From the NCBI RefSeq assembly GCF_900100385.1, contig NZ_FNFC01000002.1, positions 206,458 to 270,457 on the forward strand: a stretch of DNA of 64,000 nucleotides. The letters run 5' to 3'. The position numbers and the translations under genes are program-made. Origin of the DNA: Halovenus aranensis (GTDB lineage Archaea > Halobacteriota > Halobacteria > Halobacteriales > Haloarculaceae). The notes under the pieces were generated by a model. It saw nothing but the letters and a program-made list of their open reading frames with translations. It was not told the origin of the DNA and did not search any database. This document shows, piece after piece, positions 25,135 to 33,132 of this stretch; position 1 is the first letter of the stretch; each line of letters begins with the position of its first letter.

Positions 25135-25137
25135 TGC

Positions 25138-26442
25138 CTACAGTGAACAGCCGGTGTCTTCGACCGGCCGTGCAACGTCGTCACCGGCAAACTCGTTTTC
25201 GACCGAGAACCAACTCTTGTATGGGTCGTCTCTCATCTCGTCTGTGGGCCGTGACGTGACGGTGTAGGTCGGCTGCACGAGCTGGTGGTCACCGGCTCGC
25301 CAGTACATCTCTCCGCCGCCTTTCATGTCGACGATTGGCGAGCTGACCTCGTGGCCTTCGAGTGCTTCTCGCATGTCCGGGGCCGCGGTCGATTCGGCTC
25401 TGAGTGCCGCGCGAACTCCCTGGTCGACCGAGATGTAGCCAAGCAGGTGTCGCACGTACGGGTCCATCTCGCCCTGCTCGGCGACGCGCTCTTTGAACTC
25501 CTCGCCGCCGTCGGTTGCGGGCCCCCAGACCTGCCCGGCAACGTCCAGAATCGAGGCGGCGTCTTTGTCCATCCCCCAGAAGACGAAGTCTTCGAGCTGG
25601 TGCATCGCCAGCGTTCGGTCTTCGAGACCGCTGGCGATAATCTGGTTACTGGCCTTCCGCAGGTCCAGTCCGGCGATCAAGACCCCTATCGCGGGCGCTC
25701 CCGATGCCTCGGCCCGGTTGACGTATTGTGCGTAGTCGTCACTCGGGAACGGGACCGCCTCGCGACCGACGACGGTCTTGCCGGCGTCTTCCAGCGCGTT
25801 CTTGACTGCTGTCGAGGCCGTCTGCCCCCACGTGTAATCCGAGTACATCAGGAACCACTCGTCGGCGGCCTCGACCATCCCGTCGCTGATGCTGTTTGCC
25901 AGCATCGAGTTCGAGGCGCTCGGCCGGAAGACGTACTTGCCACACTCTCCGCCGGTCAGTGCATCGGAGTGCGAGCCCGTCGGGAAGTACGTCACCTCGT
26001 TGTCGGTGGCCCAACCCGACAGGCGGAGCGCGACCGACGACGAGACAGCACCCGTCAGAAAGTCCACGTTGCCCTCGGTGACGAGTGCGCGTGCACGCTC
26101 GAGTGCCGTCCCCGGTTCGAGCTGTGAGTCGTCTGTCGACAGCTCGATATCGACGTCGAACTCGGATTCCAAGTCCTCTATTGCCAGCTCTGCCCCCGTT
26201 ATCGCCGCGTTGCCGAACACGGCGAACGGACCGGAGGTGGATGTGACCATACCGATGGACACGCTGTCGACTGCAGACCCGCCGCCTGTTGTCCCCCCAT
26301 CGTCGCCCCCTATACAGCCGGCCAACCCCGTGACCCCGGCCGCACCGACTCCCGAAAGGACGGCCCTCCGTGAGAGCCTGTCGGCGGCCAGTGTTGACGA
26401 CGTTTCACCATCGCATCGACCGATTCTATCACTGTCTCCCAT
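25138..26442 (-). CDS. ABC transporter substrate-binding lipoprotein (LIV/urea-amide type)
   Basis: The 434-residue protein has a Tat signal with twin arginines (S-R-R-A-V-L) and a lipobox L-A-G-C at about residue 42, so it should be a lipid-anchored binding protein outside the membrane. The mature part has the periplasmic-binding protein type I fold: VSIGMVTSTSGPFAVFG at the start, SSSVALRLSGWA, and WGQTASTAVKNALEDAG. Such proteins bind branched-chain amino acids, amides or urea; specificity cannot be read from sequence. It is the first gene of the operon that continues with livH, livM, livG and livF. Confidence 0.92.
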   Translation of the reverse strand: MGDSDRIGRCDGETSSTLAADRLSRRAVLSGVGAAGVTGLAGCIGGDDGGTTGGGSAVDSVSIGMVTSTSGPFAVFGNAAITGAELAIEDLESEFDVDIELSTDDSQLEPGTALERARALVTEGNVDFLTGAVSSSVALRLSGWATDNEVTYFPTGSHSDALTGGECGKYVFRPSASNSMLANSISDGMVEAADEWFLMYSDYTWGQTASTAVKNALEDAGKTVVGREAVPFPSDDYAQYVNRAEASGAPAIGVLIAGLDLRKASNQIIASGLEDRTLAMHQLEDFVFWGMDKDAASILDVAGQVWGPATDGGEEFKERVAEQGEMDPYVRHLLGYISVDQGVRAALRAESTAAPDMREALEGHEVSSPIVDMKGGGEMYWRAGDHQLVQPTYTVTSRPTDEMRDDPYKSWFSVENEFAGDDVARPVEDTGCSL

Positions 26443-26662
26443 AATATGGTATGGCGTGACGAGAGCCCGTGACTAAAACTTAACGTCATCGAAAAGACAA
26501 ATCCGCGCCAGAGTGCGGACTAACGGTTCGGCCTGCCTCTCACACATCTGTCTCTCGGTCCCTGTGGGTCGGCGAGTGTGTTATAAAAGGGCGTCTCAAC
26601 CGGTTAACGTACACGTCAGGGAGTCGGGTACAGTGACCCGGCCGACCGTTTCCAAATCCTTT

Positions 26663-26684
26663 TGACTGACCAGTCAGTAAGTCA
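26663..26684. promoter_or_regulatory. TetR-type operator-like palindrome
   Basis: The sequence tgactgaccagtcagtaagt contains tgac-tgac followed by cagtca-gt, an interleaved inverted repeat of the kind bound by TetR/AcrR repressors of exporters. It lies about 180 bp upstream of the MATE gene. No TetR gene is present in the flanks, although the 170 bp between is long enough to hold a remnant. Confidence 0.45.
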
Positions 26685-26866
26685 GATACGAAACGAATGG
26701 CACGCGACAAACTCGATACGATGTCTACGGCGACGGCTGTCGGCAACAGCTCCCGTCGTGGCGCGGGCGCGATTCAACTCTCATCGAGTCGGCCCCGCGG
26801 TAGGTCCGGCCGTCGCGCCTCGTCGAGAGAGCGCAACCGACGCAGAGATACACTGGGAGTGACAGG
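26685..26866. other. Leader or gene remnant before the MATE gene
   Basis: The 182 bp between the operator-like site and the MATE start include an open 57-codon frame (26697-26870) beginning MARDKLDTMSTATAV and ending by overlapping the MATE start codon. Its translation is arginine/serine-rich and not a recognisable repressor. It may be the eroded start of a lost TetR gene or simply a leader. Confidence 0.3.
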
Positions 26867-28306
26867 ATGAGCGGCCTCCGTAGCCGAATCCAGGCGTTGT
26901 TCAAAGGCCCCGAGGAGTTCGACCTGACTTCGGGGGATATCGGCAAGCCGCTGTTTTTTCTCTCGATGCCGATTGTCGTGACGAACCTCTTTCAGACTGC
27001 CTACAACCTCGCAGATACGTTCTGGCTCGGCCAGTACAACACCGACGCGCTGGCGGCTATCAGCTTCGCCTTCCCGATGGTGTTTCTGCTTATCTCGCTC
27101 GGGATGGGTGTCTCGGTCGCTGGGAGCGTCCTCGTTGCACAGTATACCGGTGCAAACGCGGAGCGCGAGGCAGAGTACGCCGCCTCACAGACGGTTACTT
27201 TTGCCGCCCTCATCTCGTTCGTCTTGGGCACGACCGGCTACTTCTTCGTCGAGACGTTCCTCGATGTGATGGGTGCCTCCGAAGACGTTCTCCCGCTCGC
27301 CTCGAGCTACATGGAGGTCATCTCGCTTGGCCTGGTCTTTATGTTCGGCTTTTTCGTGTTCGTTGCCTTGATGCGAGGGTACGGCGACACGGTGACGCCG
27401 ATGCTGGTAATGTTCGGCTCTGTGGTCCTGAACATCATCCTCGACCCGTTCGTCATCTTCGGCTGGGGACCGTTCCCGGAGCTCGGGATTCAGGGCGCTG
27501 CCGTCGCGACCGTGTTCTCGCGGGCACTCGCGCTCGTGGTCGGCCTCGGAATCATGTTCCGGGGGACTCGCGGCGTCCAGATTCACCTCCGCGATATGGT
27601 GCCCGACCTGGGGTATCTACGCCGTCTCGTCCGCATCGGTCTCCCCGCCTCTATCGAGGGGACGGGCCGGGCGCTGTCGATGAACCTCCTCCTGTTCATT
27701 GTCGCGCTGTTCGCAGACGAGGTCGTGGCCGCCTACGGTATCGGAACGCGTGTGTTCTCAGTTGTGTTCTTGCCTGCTATCGCCGTTGCCCGCGGGGTGG
27801 AGACGATGACCGGACAGAACATCGGCGCAGACAAACCAGACCGGGCAGCCGCCGCGGCGGGACTCGCGGCCAAAGTACTGTTTGGCGTCCTCACGGCCGC
27901 GGGAGTCGTCGTCTGGTTCGCTGCTGCACCGATTGCCGACGTGTTCACCACGGACCCGGAGGTCGTCGATATCACCACCGAATTCCTCCGGTACGTCGCG
28001 CTAACCTTCGGGTTTATCGGCATCATGCGGGCCTATACCGGGAGCTTCCGGGGCGCTGGCAAGACGCTCACCGCAGCGGCAATCTCTGTGCTGATGTTGG
28101 GTATCATCCGGTTCCCGATTGCGTGGGTCGGTGCCGACATGGTCGGCGAGTCTGGCATTTGGGTCTCGTTTGCGATTTCGAACGTCCTCGGAGCGGTCAT
28201 CGCCTACGGCTGGTACCGGCGTGGCACCTGGCGCGACGGCGACCTCACCGAAGCGAACGTCGATACCGACGACATCGGCACAGAGGGCGTCCCGACCGAC
28301 GACTGA
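26867..28306 (+). CDS. MATE family efflux transporter
   Basis: The protein has 479 residues and about twelve membrane helices in two halves. Family markers are DIGKPLFFLSMPIVVTNLFQ near 24-43, LADTFWLGQYNTDALAAIS, IILDPFVIFGWGPFPELGIQGAA near 188-210, and GTGRALSMNLLLF in the second half. MATE proteins export cationic drugs or metabolites by sodium or proton antiport; the substrate here is unknown. The C-terminal 30 residues are acidic. The upstream TetR-like operator suggests inducible expression. Confidence 0.94.
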   Translation: MSGLRSRIQALFKGPEEFDLTSGDIGKPLFFLSMPIVVTNLFQTAYNLADTFWLGQYNTDALAAISFAFPMVFLLISLGMGVSVAGSVLVAQYTGANAEREAEYAASQTVTFAALISFVLGTTGYFFVETFLDVMGASEDVLPLASSYMEVISLGLVFMFGFFVFVALMRGYGDTVTPMLVMFGSVVLNIILDPFVIFGWGPFPELGIQGAAVATVFSRALALVVGLGIMFRGTRGVQIHLRDMVPDLGYLRRLVRIGLPASIEGTGRALSMNLLLFIVALFADEVVAAYGIGTRVFSVVFLPAIAVARGVETMTGQNIGADKPDRAAAAAGLAAKVLFGVLTAAGVVVWFAAAPIADVFTTDPEVVDITTEFLRYVALTFGFIGIMRAYTGSFRGAGKTLTAAAISVLMLGIIRFPIAWVGADMVGESGIWVSFAISNVLGAVIAYGWYRRGTWRDGDLTEANVDTDDIGTEGVPTDD

Positions 28307-28334
28307 TATCGCCAGCCTCAGACCAAATCGACGA

Positions 28335-29030
28335 CTACAGCTTATCTGTCGAATCGATACTAACCTCGGCGAGTTCGACTCGTCGCGGGCGCGAGGCGGT
28401 GAAGGCAATCGTCTCAGCTACGTCTTCGGGGTCCATCGCACGGCCCTCCCAGTGTTCCCAGTCGTTTAGCTCGGTGACGACCGGTCCCGGCATCACGATG
28501 GTGACTCGGACCTCCTCGTCGGACATCTCTTTGCGCAGCGACCGCATGAAGCCGTTGACACCGAACTTCGAGGCGGTGTACGAACTGCCCCCTTCCTGTG
28601 GGTATCGGGCACTCAGCGAGGAGACGGTAATCACGTCGCCCAACTCGGCATCGAGAAGGCTCGGAAGCAGGGCGTGTGTCACGTTCATCACTCCTTCGAG
28701 GTTGACGCGGATACTCGGTCGCAGTTCGTCGAGCTCGGTCTCTGCGACTGGCCCCCCACGGGCGACACCGGCGTTGTTGACCAGCAGGTCGACGCCACCA
28801 AACGCCGACTCGACCTCCTCGGCCATCGCGGTCACTGCCTCCTCGTCTGTCACGTCTGTCGGCACGACCACAGTCTCGCCGTCTATCTCCTCGGCGAGTG
28901 CCTCCAGTCGGCTCTCGCGCCGTGCGACCAGCGCGACAGAACACCCCTCGTCTGCGAGCGCTCTGGCCGTCGCTTCTCCGATTCCCGACGACGCACCGGT
29001 CACGACCGCGTGTCGTCCAGCGATATTCAT
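28335..29030 (-). CDS. Short-chain dehydrogenase/reductase (classical SDR)
   Basis: This 231-residue protein has the classical SDR motifs: TGASSGIG near 12-19, N-N-A-G near 84, the catalytic S-S-L-S near 134 with Y-T-A-S-K (Tyr/Lys) near 148-152, and VVMPG-type P-G-P-V-V-T-E after it. It should be an NADP-dependent oxidoreductase; the substrate is unknown and members of this subgroup act on many alcohols and ketones. An arginine pair after the first strand (LVARRESRLEAL) suggests NADPH preference. It is convergent with the MATE gene. Confidence 0.94.
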   Translation of the reverse strand: MNIAGRHAVVTGASSGIGEATARALADEGCSVALVARRESRLEALAEEIDGETVVVPTDVTDEEAVTAMAEEVESAFGGVDLLVNNAGVARGGPVAETELDELRPSIRVNLEGVMNVTHALLPSLLDAELGDVITVSSLSARYPQEGGSSYTASKFGVNGFMRSLRKEMSDEEVRVTIVMPGPVVTELNDWEHWEGRAMDPEDVAETIAFTASRPRRVELAEVSIDSTDKL

Positions 29031-29111
29031 GTCGCCTCGTTGTCGACCGCTCCATTATGTCTTTGGAAACGAAAAAATAGTCTTTTGACCGACTGTCACC
29101 TCACCAACAAC

Positions 29112-30197
29112 ATGGACGACGTAGATATCGACGGCACGGCGCTCCGGTCGCAGTTGTCGGCGGCGCTCGGGGCGGATGTTGTCGACGTGGCAGTGCTTCA
29201 CGACGGGCTCAATCTCTCGCTCGCCCTCGGGACGGCGGCCGAAGACGACGCCTACGTCCTCCGGCGGCCCAACAAGTTCCGTGACTCGGACGGCTTTCTC
29301 GACGTTCGACGGGAGTACAGTGTCCTCGACCGCCTCCAGCACACGTCGGTACCTGCACCAGAGCCGGTGTTTCTCGGCGAGTCGGACACGATACTCGACG
29401 ACCCTTTCTTGGTGATGACATACGCAGACGGGACAGCGGTCCCGCTCGGTACGTCACTGCCCGAGCGGTTCCGAGCACCGGCGGCCCGCCAGCAGTTCGG
29501 AGAAACCGTCGTCGAGACGCTTGCAGACCTCCATACGGTCGATGTCGGGCCGTTCACCGACATCTGTGAGCCGCGGACTCCCGGAGACCAGGTCGAGGAA
29601 GTCATCGACCGGCTGGAGACTGCGACTGCCGCGACCGGTCACGAACCGCCGGGGTGTTGGGCGGTGGCTGACTGGCTCCGTGAGAACGTCCCGACCGAGT
29701 CACGGACCGCCGTCTGTCACGGCGATTTTCGGCCCGGCAATATCCTGTTCGTCGGCGACGACCGGCCGGCAGTCTCGGCTGTCGTCGACTGGGAGACGAC
29801 GTGGCTCGGCGACCCGCTCACCGAACTCGGCTATCTGTTGCTCCGGTGGCGCGACGACGGCGACCCCACGCCGCCCGTCGAGGAGATCGTCGCGCGACAC
29901 CCGGACACCGAACGCGACGACCTGACTGGCGACAGCGCACCCGCAGTCGCGCCGTATTCCACCAGCCCGGGGAGTCCGAGCCGTCGAGAACTGGTCGACC
30001 GCTACGAGAAACGGACTGGCACTGAGTTCGACCACGACCGATTCTACCGGGCGCTCGCGGCCTTTGACCTCGCAGCCATCTGGGCGGACATCTACCGGAC
30101 GCAACTCGATTCCAGGTCGGCCGAGGAGTGGGAGCCGAACATCGAATATCTGGTAGCGCTCGCCGAGAGCATCACGAGCGGTGAGTTCTCGCTGTAA
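29112..30197 (+). CDS. Phosphotransferase of the APH/choline kinase fold (ACAD10-like)
   Basis: Started at MDDVDIDGTALRSQL the protein has 361 residues. The kinase features are YVLRRPNKF (ATP-lysine region) near 53-61, VCHGDFRPGNILF with the catalytic H-G-D-x-x-x-x-N near 203-210, and VVDWETTWLGDPLTELGYLL (the D-W-E metal site) near 225-244. The closest known group is the ACAD10-like aminoglycoside-phosphotransferase family, thought to phosphorylate small hydroxy compounds, possibly hydroxyacyl-CoA related. It is divergent from the SDR gene with 81 bp between. Confidence 0.88.
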   Translation: MDDVDIDGTALRSQLSAALGADVVDVAVLHDGLNLSLALGTAAEDDAYVLRRPNKFRDSDGFLDVRREYSVLDRLQHTSVPAPEPVFLGESDTILDDPFLVMTYADGTAVPLGTSLPERFRAPAARQQFGETVVETLADLHTVDVGPFTDICEPRTPGDQVEEVIDRLETATAATGHEPPGCWAVADWLRENVPTESRTAVCHGDFRPGNILFVGDDRPAVSAVVDWETTWLGDPLTELGYLLLRWRDDGDPTPPVEEIVARHPDTERDDLTGDSAPAVAPYSTSPGSPSRRELVDRYEKRTGTEFDHDRFYRALAAFDLAAIWADIYRTQLDSRSAEEWEPNIEYLVALAESITSGEFSL

Positions 30198-30212
30198 GCG
30201 TGCCGACTCTCC

Positions 30213-31133
30213 TCACTTGCGCTCAACAGAGTCGACACTGCCGTCTTCGTCGAGGACGAACGTCACCTGCCCAGTGCCGCCGTCGTAGGTGAGCGATACT
30301 CTGAGTGGGTCTTGGCTTGTGACCGTGAGTGTTCGTTCTAACTCTACTTGGGGGCTGAGCTGTATCAGCGTTGTAGCGTCGATTCCCTCCTCGTACCGTG
30401 TCACAACGTTTGCCGGGTGTCTGGTCACGCAAATATCTGGTGCGAGCCAGGCGACCAGCTCGCATCGCGCACACCCCAGGACCGCAACCACCTCCTCGTC
30501 CAGCGACGCCGTCTCGATGTCGTAGGTCTCGCCTGTCATGGGGTGTTCAATCGGGGCTCCTCGCTGGAGACGGATGTCCATCTCCCCCCAGCAGTGGAAA
30601 CAGACGCCGTTTCTCGCTTGCTCCATATCGTGTTGCATATCACGGACAGCAATCTCTACGACCCTCTCCATCGAACGCCCGTCGACGGCTGCTGGCGGGA
30701 GAGTGGTGCCGATGATATGGTCGTGTTCGTCACAGAACAGGGCGAACCGACCGTGTCCGTAATACGCCCGTAGCTGGCTCGAACACTCTGGACAGACGTA
30801 ATCGACAGCCGCCGTCCGGTCGCCGTCTGTCGCGCCGTAGCGACCGGTCAGTATCGCGTCTGCAATCTCCAGGCCACTCGATTTTAGCACGTACTCCTCG
30901 CCGTGTTTTTCGATGAACTCGTCGCTCAGCGCATCGAGATGGTAGCTGAACGTCCCCGCGTCGCGCACGCCGACGGCCCTCCGAAGCTCTGCAAACCGCA
31001 TCCCCTCGAATTGCCAGTTGACGCGACGCTGCTGTGCCAACTCCCGCAGGATTGCAAGCCGGGTCTCGTTACCCAGCAAGCCGAAGGCCCCTGTCGGCGT
31101 GAGTCGTTCGCCCGACTCTGTTCCCTGCGCCAT
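30213..31133 (-). CDS. ArsR-like winged-helix regulator with zinc motifs (DUF7351-type)
   Basis: Started at MAQGTESGERLTPTGAF the protein has 306 residues; the longer frame runs into the promoter. The winged helix spans about 12-95 (GNETRLAILRELAQ, FSYHLDALSDEFI, YVLKSSGLEIADAI). Then come C-P-E-C near 115, C-F-H-C-W-G near 180 and C-A-R-C near 225. It is a close paralogue of the regulator at 17726. It is divergent from an ABC-2 exporter, with a perfect 5 bp inverted repeat between them, so it may control that exporter and itself. Confidence 0.86.
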   Translation of the reverse strand: MAQGTESGERLTPTGAFGLLGNETRLAILRELAQQRRVNWQFEGMRFAELRRAVGVRDAGTFSYHLDALSDEFIEKHGEEYVLKSSGLEIADAILTGRYGATDGDRTAAVDYVCPECSSQLRAYYGHGRFALFCDEHDHIIGTTLPPAAVDGRSMERVVEIAVRDMQHDMEQARNGVCFHCWGEMDIRLQRGAPIEHPMTGETYDIETASLDEEVVAVLGCARCELVAWLAPDICVTRHPANVVTRYEEGIDATTLIQLSPQVELERTLTVTSQDPLRVSLTYDGGTGQVTFVLDEDGSVDSVERK

Positions 31134-31203
31134 ACCCACGTTATGGGTGTCCGACAAGAATACCTTCTGACACCTATCTCGATATAAATATAAGATTTCG
31201 AAC

Positions 31204-31217
31204 TGGACTGCCGTCCA
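31204..31217. promoter_or_regulatory. Inverted repeat in the divergent regulator/ABC promoter
   Basis: The sequence tggac-tgcc-gtcca is a perfect 5 bp inverted repeat with a 4 bp spacer, located 39-52 bases before the ABC gene start and just upstream of its TATA-like ttattta (31222-31228). A second AT-rich box, tataaatat (31189-31197), fits a promoter region shared with the regulator on the minus strand. It is a good candidate operator for the adjacent winged-helix protein. Confidence 0.5.
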
Positions 31218-31255
31218 AGAATTATTTAACATCCTACAAGACAACTACGGAAGTA

Positions 31256-32293
31256 ATGGCACAGACAGAGCGAAAACAGGCAACTGGTACAGATGATTCG
31301 CTTTTGAGGGCAGCGCAGGTTCGGAAGGTGTACCGAGGGAGTGCTGGTGAAATCACCGCGGTCGACGGTATCTCTCTCGATGTCAGCAGTGGCGAAGTCG
31401 TCGGCCTGCTCGGCCCGAACGGCGCGGGGAAGACAACTCTCATCAAATGTTGTCTCGGCATCGTCTCGCCGACAGATGGCGAAATTATCGTTAACGGCGC
31501 CGACCCGTTTGATTCGCCGCGAGCGGCCTACCGGTCTGTCGCTGCGATGCTCGAAGGGGCACGAAACGTCTACTGGCGGCTGACCGTCCGCGAGAATCTC
31601 CGGTTTTTCGCGGGACTACAGGGGCGACGGCCGACAAAGGTCGACGGACAGTGCGACAGGGTTCTCCGGCGGGTCGGCCTGACTGAGAAAGCCGACGAAG
31701 TTGCACGGAACCTCTCGCGGGGGATGAAACAGAAGCTGAGTCTCGCCTGTGTACTGATACGTGACACACCGCTGTTGTTCTTAGATGAACCCACACTGGG
31801 ACTGGATGTCGAGGCGAAAGAAGACCTCAAAGACGAGATTACGCGCCTTGCAGACGAGGAACACCGTGGGCTCGTGGTCTGTAGCCACGACATGGATACC
31901 ATTCGAGACGTCTGTGACCGCGTCGTTATCGTCAACGACGGGCGGGTGGTTACGAGAAACAAAATGGATGCCCTTCTCGATGCGTTTCAGACAAGCGCCT
32001 ACCGTCTCGAATTTGCCGAGACCGGCGATGTGCGCTCCGGGCTCGACTCGTTTCGAACGGAGTGGCACGGTGAGAGACTCGACGTTACCGTCCCCGACAA
32101 CAAGGCACTGTACAATTTGATGGAGCAGCTTCGCGCGTGTGACGCAGTAGTCGACTCTATCGAGACAGTACAGCCAGACCTCGGAGAGATATTTCTCGAA
32201 ATCACGGACGAAACGGGACAGACGGCCGGAAGACAGTGCGAACGCGACATCTTTGACGGAGACGCCGACTACACAGCAGGGGTAAAATCATGA
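31256..32293 (+). CDS. ABC-2 type exporter ATP-binding protein
   Basis: The 345-residue protein contains a full ABC ATPase: Walker A GLLGPNGAGKTTLI near 49-62, signature L-S-R-G-M near 149, and LLFLDEPTLGLD (Walker B) near 170-181, followed by the H-loop VVCSHDMDT. The last ~110 residues are a separate alpha/beta domain seen in DrrA-type exporters. It pairs with the permease downstream through a four-base ATGA overlap. The cargo is unknown; drug, lipid or polysaccharide export are all possible. It is divergent from the zinc-motif regulator. Confidence 0.92.
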   Translation: MAQTERKQATGTDDSLLRAAQVRKVYRGSAGEITAVDGISLDVSSGEVVGLLGPNGAGKTTLIKCCLGIVSPTDGEIIVNGADPFDSPRAAYRSVAAMLEGARNVYWRLTVRENLRFFAGLQGRRPTKVDGQCDRVLRRVGLTEKADEVARNLSRGMKQKLSLACVLIRDTPLLFLDEPTLGLDVEAKEDLKDEITRLADEEHRGLVVCSHDMDTIRDVCDRVVIVNDGRVVTRNKMDALLDAFQTSAYRLEFAETGDVRSGLDSFRTEWHGERLDVTVPDNKALYNLMEQLRACDAVVDSIETVQPDLGEIFLEITDETGQTAGRQCERDIFDGDADYTAGVKS

Positions 32294-33066
32294 AAGCAAC
32301 AGCGACGTGGGCACTCACACGCGCGGTTCTCGGCAGAGAGATTGCACTGTTCAAGCGATACTGGATAAACTCACTCTCTGGTATCTTGACCACTTATATC
32401 ATGTTCTTGATGCTGTTTTTCGGCGGGCAGGCAGCCGTCGGCGACACTGCAATCGACGACTCTTTGGCGGGGATTATCGTCGGCTTCTTCCTCTGGTCGC
32501 TGTCGTTCAGTGCCTTCCAGACGCCCGCAACTGCCGTATCGGACGAGGCACAGTGGGGAACCCTCGAACAGTTGTACATGAGCCCGTTCGGTCTTAACCG
32601 TGTGATGGCACTGAAGGCGGTTGCCGACCTCGCTATCGGTGCCATCACGAGCATCCTGCTGCTCGTTTTGATGATGGTCACGTCAGGAACGTTCCTCGCG
32701 TTCAACGTCGGCACCGTCAGCGTCCTCGTCGTGTTGACGATGTGTTCTGCCCTCGGACTCGGACTCGCGTTTGGGGGGGTGGCCATCATTTATAAACGCA
32801 TCAGTAACGTCTTCCTGCTCGTCCAGTTTCTGTTTCTCGGCGCGCTCGCCGCGCCACCTGACCCGCAGTTTCACCTCCTCCCGCTTGCGTTTGGCAACGA
32901 CCTCCTCCGTGGCGCGATGGAGACGGGAACGCCGCTGTGGGAGATACCAGCCGCTGACCTCGTCTTTCTCGGCACAAAGGCTGCTGTTTACCTTCTGGTT
33001 GGCTTTGTCGTCTTCAGCGCCTGTGTCCGCAAGGCCAAGCGCGACGGTGTACTCGGTCACTACTGA
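32290..33066 (+). CDS. ABC-2 type exporter permease
   Basis: The 258-residue membrane protein has about six hydrophobic helices. The stretch FKRYWINSLSGILTTYIMFLMLFFGGQ at the N-terminus and the AQWGTLEQLYMSPFG segment near residues 88-102 are typical of ABC-2/DrrB-like permeases. It is coupled to the ATPase gene upstream by an ATGA overlap. The two form a complete two-gene exporter. The downstream gene, a flavoprotein, starts 67 bases later with its own upstream region and is probably unrelated. Confidence 0.9.
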   Translation: MKATATWALTRAVLGREIALFKRYWINSLSGILTTYIMFLMLFFGGQAAVGDTAIDDSLAGIIVGFFLWSLSFSAFQTPATAVSDEAQWGTLEQLYMSPFGLNRVMALKAVADLAIGAITSILLLVLMMVTSGTFLAFNVGTVSVLVVLTMCSALGLGLAFGGVAIIYKRISNVFLLVQFLFLGALAAPPDPQFHLLPLAFGNDLLRGAMETGTPLWEIPAADLVFLGTKAAVYLLVGFVVFSACVRKAKRDGVLGHY

Positions 33067-33132
33067 GCTTGCCAGCTCGCACGCGTGCATGCGCGCGCAA
33101 CCCCTTTACGTGCTGACTCCTAAGCCCCGAGT

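Noticed and set aside
28674-30197. Longer version of the phosphotransferase gene starting far upstream
   Set aside because: The upstream part overlaps the SDR gene on the other strand and has a non-protein-like composition. The ATG at 29112 gives the family's normal length.
33067-33132. Alternating purine-pyrimidine run (cgcacgcgtgcatgcgcgc) between the ABC exporter and flavoprotein genes
   Set aside because: It is short, and such runs are frequent at this GC content. Z-DNA or regulatory roles cannot be supported.
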